Shown here piece by piece: positions 36,001-46,400 of a DNA stretch of 64,000 nt (its first letter is position 1; every line of letters starts with the position of its first letter). Under the pieces are notes generated by a model. That model was not told where the DNA came from and did no database searches. It was given only the letters and a program-made list of their open reading frames with translations. A program made the position numbers and the translations under genes. The stretch covers positions 62,001 through 126,000 of the forward strand of contig JAGFIS010000029.1 in assembly GCA_024103425.1 (NCBI GenBank), read 5' to 3'. The stretch comes from Chitinophagaceae bacterium. Its GTDB lineage: Bacteria > Bacteroidota > Bacteroidia > Chitinophagales > Chitinophagaceae.

Positions 36001-39000
36001 GGTGATCCATTTCGATCTCATCACTGTTTACATTGTAATCCTTGCGTGCAATCACATTTCCTTTCGTCGTTAAATTAACAATGTTGACACTTTCTTCTAC
36101 ACTTATTGAGGTCTCAACGAACGGAATATCTACATTTCCGTTATTAACCACCGTCACATAATAGTAAGCTGTTTTGCCTCTTCTGATCATGTCGGGCGAT
36201 GTAACATGTACGTCGAGTAAGTGGCCGGTAGATTCCGTAACCGTGATGCCTTTTTGCAGTGTTACTTCACTTGCATCCGGATTAATGGCTACCAGGTCGT
36301 AGATGCCTTTATCTACCTCTGAGAAATCCCAAAGAACCTCAGCTTCCATACTGTTCAGTAACTGAACACTGCTTGAGGTTTTGACGTCGGCAGAACCACC
36401 CTGTTCGCGGATGGCAAACGTAATGCCCTCTCTGAATCCGGCACCTTCTGTCGTAATGGTAACACGTCCCTGTCCGGGTTTATCGTTGCTGACGGAGAAA
36501 AGGCTGAAGTCAAAGGTTTGTGCCAATAAATCAACCATCTGACGAACCGGTACCTGCATCTGCGCACCGGCATCGTAGTTACAAACCACCATCAGGTAAT
36601 AAGAACCCGCTTTTGTGCCGGGTATGATCATCTGCTGACTGCCCTGTTGCGGAGCGCCTCCCCTGTTATCGTAATCAATGGTGGTCGGAATCCGGTTATA
36701 TGCTATATAAAATTCGTTGTGAGATGTGCTGAAGTTGCTTGTCATTTTAACGACCATATCCAATCCTTCAGCCACATCTATTTTGTAATATAAAATATCG
36801 TCGTTAGTCAGTGCAACAGACTTTTCCTCATTCACCACCAAATCTTTAATCATGACTTCAACAACATCATCCCCGGCTTTGGTATTGTTCGTCAGATCCG
36901 TCTCCTGTACACTACCTGTAATATTAGTGCGTCCGATTGGATAGTAGTTGTCTGGGAAGATCGCCTTCAGCCTGTCTTCTATACTGAAAGTCTTTGTTTC
37001 GCCCGGCTGCAGAACATTTTTGTTGTTGCCGGTACCGAACAGTTTACTTGTCAATGGATCATACACTTTGCTGCCCGACAGATATATCGCATCCGTAAAG
37101 TTTCCAACTGTCGGATTCAACCCGATATTTTTCACTTCGTATGTTGCTTCCACAATATCTCCAAGGTATGCCGATGCCGGCATAGATAACTGTGTGATGA
37201 CCAGGTCGGCAGGCTCCGGTTTTGTAATGAATACCGGTGTCGCTTTATGGTTATTGTCCAAAAGCCCGTCTTCATACAGTGTATTGGTACTGTTGGTTGC
37301 AAAGACCAGATAGTAGTTGCCCTGCAAGTTGGCCGGTACCGTAATCAATATGGAATCCGAATAACTTTCTGATGGTTGTAGTATTCTGTTTTGCTGTTTG
37401 TTCCCAACCATCGTTGCTCCATTGGTTTTTTGAGTTGTTCCGATATAAACACCATCATACCAATTTCTGTTAGTAAGGCCGTCACCAATATTCGTTACGG
37501 TGTAGTGGATCATCACCGATTCATTAGTCAGCAACTCATCGGGGGCATTCAGAGAAGCAGCAGACAGGTCGGCCGGGATAGTCAGCGCTATGCTTACTGC
37601 ACCTGATGCACCAATGTTGTTGCTTCTGATGGTATCTTTTGCCGTCTTGTTAACATCGGCGTGTACCAGGAAGTAATAATTGCCCTGTATGTTCTGTGGC
37701 AGTACTACATCTTTGAATGCACTGTACGATCCGTTAGCGTTAATACCCGAGCGTGAAACGTATCCAAGATCCAGGTCGCCATTATCGGGCTGATCATCAG
37801 ACGACAGATAGATCCGGTCTTCCCAAACTGCCTGCGACGCCTTATCGGCAAGATTGCTTACTGTGAAGTTCACCCTGACCGTTTCACCCGATTTGAGTTC
37901 ACCTGTTACAGTAACAGATTCTGTTTTCAGATCAATATAGTTGGCGGGAGCAACCGGTGCCGGAGGCAGTGTGATAATTACAGACGCAGAAACTCCTAAA
38001 TCGTGGTGCGAAGTAATATTATTCGTTTCTACAAGCTCATACACCTCATCCAGAGCATCAGTTTTTACAAAGAACGTTATGGAGTCAGAAGCCGACTTGG
38101 GTATTGTCACCATGCGCGAAATCTCTCTCTCCTGACCGGGATCAAGAGTACCTGAACTGGAGGCACTTCCGATCTGTCTGGCACCTGAGGTGAAATTGGT
38201 GTTCTCTGACCAGTAAACATAATCTTGCCAGCCGGTCTTTGTAGGAGCGGTTCCGTTATTCTTAATCTTCCACTTAAGCGGGAAAGGTTTTTCTCGATAT
38301 ATGGTATCAGGCAAAACGATGTTGCTTACGATCAGGTCAGGCCTAGGGCCTCCGCTGATTTCCATCGTTGTAGCCGAACGTTTGATATTATTATCATCCT
38401 GATCGTACTCAAAAACGACATTAGTGGCATCGGTATGTATATAGACATAATAATAGCCTTCAAGATCTCTCGGTATCGCGTACGAATCTGTTACCTGGTA
38501 GGTCTTCCCGGTCGTTAGGCTTTGATATCCTGATCCGGAGCTCTTTGAACCAATCAGAATACAACTATCAACATCAAAATCGGCTTTTTTAGAGATATAA
38601 ACATAGTCTCTCCAGCCTCCGTTGACCGGCGGATTAGCGCCTTGGTTTTTAACAGTAAAAGATATCTCTGCTTTCTCGCCCGAGTAAGCGCTCTCAGGAA
38701 TGCTAATATCCTCCACTACCAGATCGGCCGGTGGCGTCAGCCTGACGGTAATCGGATCACTACGGTACAGGTTATTGGTATAATCTGATTCTACAACTCC
38801 CAGATAATTGGTCAGGACAAAAATGTAATAGGTACCACTGTATTGATGCGGTATTTTAACAGGTACCGACACATTGAGCGATTGCTCAACACCGAGCTCA
38901 ATAGGATAATAAGTGCAATTACCCAAGTCGGCACCTCCTGTATAAACATTATGAGTGCTTAACCTTACTGCAGTGTTAATATTCAGCTCAGGATCAGGTG

Positions 39001-42000
39001 ATAAATATATCTGATCTTTCCAGTAGAATCTTGAAATTGTAGGGCCTGTCGGACAAGCAATCTTGTCGTAAAATTGAGGTCTGGCAGCTCTCTCACCAAT
39101 ATTTTTAGTCTCATACTGTACAACGATCTGGTCATTTGAGAATACATCAGTAGGCACCCCAATCGACCTAATCACCAGATCGGCTGCGGGTTGCGGGCTG
39201 ATCGTAATAAGAGAATATACAAAGTTGTTTTCTTCATTGCTTTCAGACACTTTACTGCTATGTCTCCAGCGTCGGGTTGTGCACTCACCGTTTTCAAGAG
39301 GAGCAGTACAATAAGCATCGTCATTGTCGGTAATGATAAATAGGTAATAGGTTCCCGATATGTTACCCGGCAGAGTGACTTCTTTTGTCTGGATGTAGGA
39401 CTCTCCCGGCTGCAGATAAGTAAGGTTATCAAATTCACCGATCAGAATATCATCACCCTTTCTCAGATCGAGATCGGCCGACAGCCATACCCTGTCTTTC
39501 CATGAAACATTTTTGGTGCCACCCAATCCTATATTTTTAACCTCGAACTGAACGGTTATTTTATCGCCACCTACAGCATTGTCGACGACTTCGTAACCGT
39601 TAATGGTCAGGTCGGGCTGACCGCCGGTTGAAAACTTCTGTATTTCACTCTCGGTACTGAAGCAGCTGTTCTTTGCCATTACACTCCAATAATAAGATAC
39701 GCCCTGATCCAGATTGCCATTAAAATTGATGGTTTCTCTATTTGGCCACTTTGGATTTGTCGGTTTGGGTTCGCTTTCTTTCCAGACATATATATCATAG
39801 TGGGTTGCATTTTCTGCAGGAGCCCATGAGAACGAAACAGGCAGGTCAATATTGACGGATTCGTCGGCCGGCAGCATATTAGTCGGGGCAGACGGAGCCG
39901 TTGCCGGCAGTACGCTGACGGTGATGCTGTCGCTGTAGGTGCAGCCCGCAGCATTCGTACCATTCACATAATAGGTAGTCGTATCCTCGGGTGCTACTTT
40001 TATAGTTTCAGTAGTTGCTCCGGTTGACCATACGTAATTATCAGCATTTTCAACCTTAAGCGTTACCGAGTCACCTCTACATACCGCTTTGGCCGGAGTA
40101 GCAGAAATAACCGGCTTTGGCAAAATATTTACTGTGAATTCGTCTGAGCTAACCATACAACCCGTGGAGGCGGTTAGTACTGCGATATATTTACCGGCTG
40201 TTGTTGCTACCAGAGTATCTGACTCGGAAAGCAGTACACGATCAGTACCCTCAATCCGATACCATTTCACTATTTCGGCAATGTCGGTTGTCAGTGTGAT
40301 CGTTTCACCAAAACAAGCTTCATTATCTCCTTTCGTTGAAATAACAGGAGGTGTCAATGCCGGCAGTACGGTTACCGTTACCGAATCGTATTTGACACAG
40401 TTGTATTGGTCGGTAATAGTGACATAATAGATAGTAGTAGCTGAAGGTGTTACTTTATTCAGAGCAGTTGTTATACCATTATTCCATTGGTAGCTGACGC
40501 CACCGAATGCGCTCAGCGATGCCTGCTCGCCATTGCAAAGTGTTATATCGGGCGAGGCCCCTTTGCTCACCGGTTCATGGTGGGTAATACTCTTGACGAG
40601 GGTATCATTTTCGGGTCGTTCATCATTTTCCAAAGATGTGTAAACTCTGAACTGATAGGTTTTTAGATCAGAAAGATCAGCCTTCTGAGTAAAGATATAT
40701 GTCAGTGTATCTCCCGGAAGAATTTCATCCGTGACGGTTTCTGTAGCCAGCAGAACACCATCAATATCCAGGCTGATGTTGAAATTTGAAACCGGATTAT
40801 CCCCTCCGTTGTAGAGTTTGACCTCGATCTCGGTCTCATCAGTAAGCGCACATTCTCCGTCTTCAAGTTCGATAGATATTACTTGTACATCTAAAGGAAC
40901 CGGCAGATGCACATAGAACGGAACCACAGACATCAGGCTCCAATTGCCATTTTCATTTCTGACTCTTACAAATAATTTATGATCACCGGTATCCACCCCA
41001 TTCATATCCACCTCAAAAGCCAGGTCTGTGATATCCGGATTGCCCGTAACCGGCACTTTGTGCGCATTTCCTTCTCCCGGGTCGGTATCGATATAATATT
41101 CTATTTCGGTGATGTTGGATGGAGGTGGTGTTTCTTTGATAAGGGCTTCTCCGGAAGAAATGAAAATGCCCGTCCTGCTGGTGAGGCTCCAACTGCCATT
41201 GGCATTTTGTGTTCGGATATAGAATTGATGAACACCTGCTTCTAAGTTTTCGAGGCCGGTAATGACTAAATTATTCAGTACGACATCATTATTGGTTGTA
41301 ACACTTATCGGCATACCGTTCCCATAACCGGGATCCGTATCAAAAAAGTATTCGGCTTTTTGGATCGCTGAAAGTGGCGGGGTAGCGTCAAATAGATCTC
41401 CGGGTTTCAGAATATGAAACAAATGTGACGAGGTGAGGCTCCAGCTGCCATCGGCAGCCTGCGTTCTTAAATATAATGTATGAATACCCTCGGACAAGGC
41501 ATCAAATCCTGTGATCAGCACATTATTCCATTCGACGTCTGTACCGGGAGTAATACTGATTCGAGTTCCATGTCCCGTACCGGGATCTTCGTCAAAGAAA
41601 TATTCCGCTCCGATAATATTTTCAATGGTCCTGCTCTGTATCTGAGATACCGGAGGTGGTATAAAAAACAAAGCCGAGTTTGTGATACTCCAGGCTCCTG
41701 AGGTGCTTCTGGCTCTGACAAAAAGCTTATGGATTCCTGTTTTAAGGGCATTTATTCCCGTAATCGTAATATTATTCAATTCAACATCAGCACCCTCCGA
41801 AACAGGTATGGGTGTTGCCCGCCCGATACCCGGGTCACTATCAAAAAAATACTCTAAAGCAGCCACCTTGTATTGCGGATTCTGAGGGAATGTAAATGTT
41901 ACCGGCCCTTCCGGTTGAGCATAGCCGGCAAAGCATAGAAGTAACAGGACACCTGAAAACAGGATATCTTTTATACGCAGATTTATAAATTTCAGGGCCA

Positions 42001-42001
42001 T
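33071..42001 (-). CDS. Giant T9SS surface adhesin (CARDB / collagen-like), paralogue 2
   Basis: 2976 residues from the ATG at 42001 (MALKFINLRIKDILFSGVLL); an ATG seven codons upstream is less likely because it only lengthens the region before the signal peptide. Same domain order as paralogue 1: four N-terminal EYFFD-DPG repeats (about 45-400) instead of six, Ig-like units with Cys pairs, seven CARDB-like domains (about 795-1680), a pre-peptidase-like domain, a Gly/Pro-rich tract (about 2264-2407), a hydrophobic Cys/glycine-zipper segment (VGAVIGAGAGAVLAAASCGW), the CDPNEIQGPPGYG...LFENDPE region, and a type A T9SS tail (VMPNPFRHNL, GVYFLKTYLN). It lies 61 bases after its beta-helix partner gene. 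It is likely a surface adhesin; the ligand is unknown. Confidence 0.93.
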   Translation of the reverse strand: MALKFINLRIKDILFSGVLLLLCFAGYAQPEGPVTFTFPQNPQYKVAALEYFFDSDPGIGRATPIPVSEGADVELNNITITGINALKTGIHKLFVRARSTSGAWSITNSALFFIPPPVSQIQSRTIENIIGAEYFFDEDPGTGHGTRISITPGTDVEWNNVLITGFDALSEGIHTLYLRTQAADGSWSLTSSHLFHILKPGDLFDATPPLSAIQKAEYFFDTDPGYGNGMPISVTTNNDVVLNNLVITGLENLEAGVHQFYIRTQNANGSWSLTSRTGIFISSGEALIKETPPPSNITEIEYYIDTDPGEGNAHKVPVTGNPDITDLAFEVDMNGVDTGDHKLFVRVRNENGNWSLMSVVPFYVHLPVPLDVQVISIELEDGECALTDETEIEVKLYNGGDNPVSNFNISLDIDGVLLATETVTDEILPGDTLTYIFTQKADLSDLKTYQFRVYTSLENDERPENDTLVKSITHHEPVSKGASPDITLCNGEQASLSAFGGVSYQWNNGITTALNKVTPSATTIYYVTITDQYNCVKYDSVTVTVLPALTPPVISTKGDNEACFGETITLTTDIAEIVKWYRIEGTDRVLLSESDTLVATTAGKYIAVLTASTGCMVSSDEFTVNILPKPVISATPAKAVCRGDSVTLKVENADNYVWSTGATTETIKVAPEDTTTYYVNGTNAAGCTYSDSITVSVLPATAPSAPTNMLPADESVNIDLPVSFSWAPAENATHYDIYVWKESEPKPTNPKWPNRETINFNGNLDQGVSYYWSVMAKNSCFSTESEIQKFSTGGQPDLTINGYEVVDNAVGGDKITVQFEVKNIGLGGTKNVSWKDRVWLSADLDLRKGDDILIGEFDNLTYLQPGESYIQTKEVTLPGNISGTYYLFIITDNDDAYCTAPLENGECTTRRWRHSSKVSESNEENNFVYSLITISPQPAADLVIRSIGVPTDVFSNDQIVVQYETKNIGERAARPQFYDKIACPTGPTISRFYWKDQIYLSPDPELNINTAVRLSTHNVYTGGADLGNCTYYPIELGVEQSLNVSVPVKIPHQYSGTYYIFVLTNYLGVVESDYTNNLYRSDPITVRLTPPADLVVEDISIPESAYSGEKAEISFTVKNQGANPPVNGGWRDYVYISKKADFDVDSCILIGSKSSGSGYQSLTTGKTYQVTDSYAIPRDLEGYYYVYIHTDATNVVFEYDQDDNNIKRSATTMEISGGPRPDLIVSNIVLPDTIYREKPFPLKWKIKNNGTAPTKTGWQDYVYWSENTNFTSGARQIGSASSSGTLDPGQEREISRMVTIPKSASDSITFFVKTDALDEVYELVETNNITSHHDLGVSASVIITLPPAPVAPANYIDLKTESVTVTGELKSGETVRVNFTVSNLADKASQAVWEDRIYLSSDDQPDNGDLDLGYVSRSGINANGSYSAFKDVVLPQNIQGNYYFLVHADVNKTAKDTIRSNNIGASGAVSIALTIPADLSAASLNAPDELLTNESVMIHYTVTNIGDGLTNRNWYDGVYIGTTQKTNGATMVGNKQQNRILQPSESYSDSILITVPANLQGNYYLVFATNSTNTLYEDGLLDNNHKATPVFITKPEPADLVITQLSMPASAYLGDIVEATYEVKNIGLNPTVGNFTDAIYLSGSKVYDPLTSKLFGTGNNKNVLQPGETKTFSIEDRLKAIFPDNYYPIGRTNITGSVQETDLTNNTKAGDDVVEVMIKDLVVNEEKSVALTNDDILYYKIDVAEGLDMVVKMTSNFSTSHNEFYIAYNRIPTTIDYDNRGGAPQQGSQQMIIPGTKAGSYYLMVVCNYDAGAQMQVPVRQMVDLLAQTFDFSLFSVSNDKPGQGRVTITTEGAGFREGITFAIREQGGSADVKTSSSVQLLNSMEAEVLWDFSEVDKGIYDLVAINPDASEVTLQKGITVTESTGHLLDVHVTSPDMIRRGKTAYYYVTVVNNGNVDIPFVETSISVEESVNIVNLTTKGNVIARKDYNVNSDEIEMDHHFTQDGYKVILLHSRDLKAGEKAEVSILFEKFLNSTFPLTVMAQGFDRDTFMARQLSGIEIMRNVALYNPDFFGDPDLSLIAQDKEAFTKLLLEQMIGFGLITAEDTVNITSCETCGSGLPDPDDPDVVYDPGTSPGLLVLPYADFGKNQHYNWEINNYHGFAGSWNGWDLIYTYGPINISATPQQPFTVRLISLDFFSRPGYLGGFEPGYDTEWVIAIAKGGIHGFEEDKFVLDTAPFVQYNLTHGGIFSLEQRGTDSLVLKFTARKPGPGEDGIPGGPGGYGQAGGRGGPGGPGGKGGAGGAGGYGDEWRPPGPGGPGGPGGGPGAPEGPDGPPGPEGPTPPGTPPGTPPDTPPQVPPVPGDPDYPFIPVPPVPPPTPPGFPPPPPPPPGGPGGPPGGLGGGGGCEAPPPSALSSFLCTAAPWATGIECGIKMAGCYKLFVSGGTALGLVFTPVGAVIGAGAGAVLAAASCGWAAGNCLQGKALSGDLLKKHFCTPVISPCDPNEIQGPPGYGPEKFVSNEEELPYMILFENDPEMASASAQRVVITQKIDENLDMSTFRVGNFGFGNMIFDVAEGQSNYTTRLNLSDSLDFDVNVTAGLDVVNREIIWIFQTIDPNTGLSPENPLSGFLAVNDSTGAGEGFVTYTIKAANGTVTGDTIRAKAEIVFDINPPIMTNTAMNIIDAGRPASAVSSQASVDYGNVINLNVQLNDDQGGSGVRDYVLYYSENGGPFVKYDSVFTEYAISFVGNPGTLYCFFTIATDNVGHEEQMKNGCELSLQLDPHTPVPVNWIYFKGRLVNKDVHLDWSTASELNSDYFIVERSTDGTTFIDIGRVNSGASSGKQSYTYVDKDAVYTGVDVLYYRLRQVDRDGKFKYSVIVALPVKGEYFAPVIKVMPNPFRHNLILSITTFEPASPGDKVQIFTTTGVLVYEKSIAGRTRNAQILLPDIPNLAAGVYFLKTYLNGQIKTIKITRY
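34780..35210 (-). repeat. Low-complexity Gly/Pro-rich coding tract of paralogue 2
   Basis: About 143 codons: GGPGGYGQAGGRGGPGGPG at the start, then PPGTPPGTPPDTPP and a run of prolines (PPPPPPPG) before GGLGGGGG. Compared with paralogue 1, the glycine part is shorter and the proline part longer. Other-frame ORFs here are artefacts of composition. Confidence 0.88.
40905..41880 (-). repeat. Four N-terminal in-frame repeats of paralogue 2
   Basis: Four units (EYFFDSDPGIG, EYFFDEDPGTG, EYFFDTDPGYG, EYYIDTDPGEG), each closing with a (A/G)(A/N/D)GSWSLT-like strand. They are more divergent from each other than units 3 and 4 of paralogue 1. Confidence 0.82.
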
Positions 42002-42062
42002 AACGATTAGTTTAAGGGTCAAACAAAAAATATGGAAGTAACAGAGATCCGGAAATCGCTGT

Positions 42063-43100
42063 TTAGTGCGAAGCAGAACTGATCGATATGGTCATTGTTG
42101 ATATACCGCTGTTGACCTGCTGTGGAACAACCAACCTATAGATACTCGGTATGGGTGGCATGCCCGATAAAACATACGGAGCCGGGCCACCGAACGCTCC
42201 GCAATCAACGGTCTCGCCATTTAATACGCCTGCTCCTGTTGCCGGAGAACCGGGTTTTAATTGATATTTACCATCTTCTGAAAATCCCTCAGACGGACTT
42301 GGATTAGCGTTATTATAATTAACATAAACATTGTCTAAGTTGACACTCAGCTGATTGTTGTTGCCTGCAGGAATGCTCGTATTGTTGACGATATTATTAT
42401 AGAACGCATTGCCGGCTAAATAGGGGCCGAAGTTCGGGCTATCGAAAATATTGTTCTGAAAAATACAGCCCCCTGTATGAATAGTATTATAGTAAATAAA
42501 GTTATTATTGATGAAATAGGCAGTAAAATTATCTAGCGCATTCCTGAAATCAACAGAGCTTCTGAAAATATTGTTGTGAAACAAGAGGTTGGCTGCGCTT
42601 CCGGTAGCTGCGCCTGCGGATACTGACCCATTAAAATAATTTTGTCTGAAAATACAGGTATCGGCATTACTGTTGGCGGCAGGGGCAATCTGCAAACCAT
42701 GTAAATAATTTCTTTCCAAAACAATTCCGCCAACATTAATATTAATGTAGCCGCCTGTAACGATACCGGAAAGAACGGATCCGGTAGAACCCGCGTTAAA
42801 AGTCAAAGAACCCGTTATCCTGGCCTCATCTTTATTCCATTGGGTTTTTTCATTGACACTCGACAAAAAGTAGCCGGTACCAAAAATGACCAGCCTTTTA
42901 GTAATGGTTGCCCCTCCATAGCTATTAGGGCTTGATTCTAAATAGATGGTATCGCCATCGGAGGCAGCTGCCACAGCTGCTGCCAGAGTAGTAAAGTCGG
43001 CATTGATACCGGGGACGTTGTTAACGCGCCAGCTTTTTTGAGCATGGACGTGTGACACAATTAAAAATAAAACAATTGCGGAGCAGATAAATTTACGCAT
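42063..43100 (-). CDS. Secreted right-handed beta-helix protein, paralogue 2
   Basis: 345 residues, signal peptide to about residue 20. Shares with paralogue 1 the opening SWRVNNVPGINADFTTL and GDTIYLESS, a KRLVIFGTGYFL strand, Asn-rich rungs (LERNYLHG, FRQNYFNGS, FHNNIFRSS, FQNNIFDSP), and the ending SEDGKYQLKPGSPATGAG with VLSGMPPIPSIYRL. No T9SS tail and no obvious lyase active site. It is 61 bases upstream of giant paralogue 2 and probably co-transcribed with it. The upstream gap contains three inverted repeats. Confidence 0.87.
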   Translation of the reverse strand: MRKFICSAIVLFLIVSHVHAQKSWRVNNVPGINADFTTLAAAVAAASDGDTIYLESSPNSYGGATITKRLVIFGTGYFLSSVNEKTQWNKDEARITGSLTFNAGSTGSVLSGIVTGGYININVGGIVLERNYLHGLQIAPAANSNADTCIFRQNYFNGSVSAGAATGSAANLLFHNNIFRSSVDFRNALDNFTAYFINNNFIYYNTIHTGGCIFQNNIFDSPNFGPYLAGNAFYNNIVNNTSIPAGNNNQLSVNLDNVYVNYNNANPSPSEGFSEDGKYQLKPGSPATGAGVLNGETVDCGAFGGPAPYVLSGMPPIPSIYRLVVPQQVNSGISTMTISISSASH

Positions 43101-43148
43101 GACATTCAGATTTCGTGATGAATAATTAATTTAAGTATAGCAGGTGAG

Positions 43149-43274
43149 TTCAACGAGTGATCGTTGAATTCAAAGGGACAGAAAAAACGTTAATCGTTCT
43201 GTTCAAACAGAAATCAATTTGTTCGGAACATTAGCTGTATCAAAGCAAAAGGGTGAGAAACTCGTATAAGAGTT
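43149..43274. promoter_or_regulatory. Three inverted repeats upstream of beta-helix paralogue 2
   Basis: TTCAACGA-4-TCGTTGAA (43149-43168), TTCTGTT-2-AACAGAA (43198-43213) and AACTC-6-GAGTT (43259-43274). The last is preceded by AAAAGGGTGAGAAA, which resembles the first box of the shared element. They occupy the 50-175 bases before the ATG at 43100. The rest of the 392-base gap to 43492 is AT-rich with a poly-A run and the terminator at 43434. Confidence 0.45.
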
Positions 43275-43433
43275 AGCCGCAAGTTAATATTTTTTTTATA
43301 TAAAAAAAAAAAATAGTTGGTTTCTTCGAGTCATCGATCAGCTTTATCATGTAGAAAGCTACTTGCAAATTTTTTGATCTTCAGCTCTGTAATACGCAAC
43401 TTCATAAATCGTCAAAGTTCTCCGACCACTAAC

Positions 43434-43468
43434 AAAAAAGCTTCAAGCCTTTTACTGCCTGAAGCTTT
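43434..43468 (-). terminator. Intrinsic terminator of BspA-like gene 1
   Basis: On the minus strand AAAGCTTCA and TGAAGCTTT form the stem around a ~14-base loop, followed by a T run. It lies 25 bases after the stop at 43493. Confidence 0.85.
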
Positions 43469-43492
43469 CTGCTATTGTTTTCTCATCCGGAT

Positions 43493-46400
43493 TTACTCTC
43501 TCACAATTTTCTTCACTATCGAACTTCCTTTATCCGAAATAATTATCAGATTATAAACTCCTTTTGTCAGTTGTGATACGTTTATCTTTTCCGCTGAGCT
43601 GCTGCTTGTAACTGTCTGTAATACTCTTCCTGTTACATCCATTAGTTTGATAACAGATTTGCCGGACAATCCCGATACCGTTACAAAATTTCTTGCAGGA
43701 TTAGGATAAACGCTTATAGAAATATTATCACTGAAGACTACTTTTCTTATCTCGGAATAGGTATAACCACCATCTATATCTGTTAGTTTCAGCCGGTAAT
43801 AAACAATCTGTGCTGAAGGCTGTTCATCGTAATAGGCATAATCAGATTTTTGACCGGATTTATTTTTTGCATCCACAAAACCAACCTTGTGCCATTCTGT
43901 GCCATCCAAACTGCGCTCAACTCCATACCCCTTAAAGCTTTCTTCATTGACAACTGTCCACAGCAACACGGCACGATTGCTCTCACTCCGTGCAGTAAAA
44001 CTCAGCAATCTGACCGGTAATACAGTGCAGGTGCCCAACACATCGCCGTTGATTGTCCAGCCAAGGTTATTGGCTAAATAATTATGCGCCGCCTCCGCCG
44101 ACTGACCATAAGTCATTCCGGCAGCATTCATAACTATTTCAGAAGGTGTATTTGTATTAGCAGCCCATCCATTCAGAGTAAGACTGTAATTATCGCAACT
44201 CATAGCGGTTCCTGAGAAAGAAATATCATCATTCTCCGGAATTGTATAATGTTTAAGTCCTGCTAAATTCCATCCGGCCAGAGACTGATTGAAGTTTGAA
44301 GCACCTTCTAATACACCGATTAAATAAATAACCTTACTGACATCCCAGTTTCCAATTGGCTGGTTAAAACTTGTGGCCCCTCTAAATAAATTGTTCATAT
44401 ACAACACATTGCCGACATCCCAGTTATTCAAAGGTTGGTTAAAAGATGTAGCTCCATAAAACATAAAATTCATATTATACACTTTACTGACATCCCAGTT
44501 ATTTAACGGTTGATTAAAGCTGGTAGCATCAGCAAACATAGTGCCCATGTTGATCACATTGCCAACATCCCAGTTATCCAGAGGCTGATTAAAGGATGTA
44601 GCTCCCTCAAATAAACCAGTCATTTCGGTCAAACTGCTGACATCCCAATTATTTAAAGGTTGATTAAAAGAGGCGGCTCCAGAAAACATACTTTCCATAT
44701 TTGTCACCTTACTCACATCCCAGTTGTTTAAGGATTGATTAAAAGAGGCGGCTCCAGAAAACATCCTTACCATATTTGTCACCTTACTCACATTCCAGTT
44801 GTTTAAGGGTTGATTAAAAGATGCAGCATCAGAAAACATCCATCGCATATCTGTCACCTTACTTACATCCCAGTTGTTCAGATCCTGGTTGAACGCTTCT
44901 GCCTTGGTGAACATATAAGATAGGTTTGTTGCATTATCTATATGCCAGTTTGATAATGGCTGGTTAAAGGATTTAGCACCATAAAACATATAACGCATAT
45001 TTTTGACTTTGCTGACATTCCAATTGTTGAGTGGTTGATTAAATGCGGAGCCAGATTCAAAAGATGCCATCATTTGTTCAACCTTGCTTGTATTCCATTT
45101 ACCTACGGGTTGATTGAAATTATCGGCACCTCTGAATATAAAGGTCATATCTGTTACCTTGCTTACGTCCCAATTGCTGATATCCTGGTTAAAATTTGGG
45201 CTGTTCCAAAAGAGGCCGGCCATGGAGGTTACATTGCTGACATCCCAGTATTCGATGTTGGGAATACTATCTATTGCCGAAGTACCTCTAAATGCTATAG
45301 TCATGTCTGTTACATTTTTAGTATCGGGCACATCCATCGCTGTGATTTTCAACTTCAAGTTTTCAGTAAACATTCCGTACATACTCGTCCAGGGAACAGT
45401 TCCCCATTGTTCTACATTTCTAATGAGTGAAGAAGGAGTCCAAAAGGTGAAAACACTCCGCCCATCTTCTGAATAACTGAAGTTATGTCCGAAATAAAAG
45501 TGATGTAAAGGCCGATTGTTGGAATAATCCGGAGTCAGTTTAAGCCTGTATATTCCCGCAGAAAGAATCAATTCAAAATCTCCGCTCCCCGTGCCTGACC
45601 CATGATTTGAAGGATTGTCTATCTCTTCCCATTCATAAGTGTAATCTCCCTCAGCTCCGAAATGAATTCTTTGCCAATAACTTGTAAGATCCCATACGGT
45701 AACAAAGGGCAACGATTCACAAACCCCCTGCACCTCACCGCGGATTGTCCAGCCTTCCTGAGATACCAGCCAGCTGCGTGCATCGTTATACGCTTTGATG
45801 TCTCTGAGCGATTTACCGGTTGCATCCAGTACAATGTCTGCCGGTATATTATCACGATGTGCCTGACCCAGCAAAAACAAACTGTAGTTCGTGCAATCCA
45901 ATCCAGAGCCTTCAAAGGAAATGTCATTGATATAACCAGGATAATGAACCAGCGACCGGAGATTCCAGTTTTGCAACGATTGGTTAAAGCCGGCTGCATC
46001 CTTGAAGATATTGACCATATCGGTTACGTTACTGACATCCCAATTCCCGATCGGCTGATTGAAGGACGAAGCTCCGTTGAACATGGATTCCATATTCGTT
46101 ACATTGCTGACATTCCAATTGCCGATGGGTTGGTTGAATGCAGTTGCATCCATGAAAAGCAATCCCATCTGAGTTACCTGGCTCACATCCCAGTTGCCGA
46201 TAGGCTGATTGAAGGATGAAGCACCGGAAAACATATTCTGCATGTTTGTTACACTGCTGACATCCCAATTACCGATTGACTGACTGAAAGAAGCGGCACC
46301 TGCAAACATGCCGCCCATATCGGTCACATTGCTTACATCCCAGTTGCCGATTGCCCTGTTGAAATCTGCTGCTCCATAAAACATATCGTACATATTGGTC

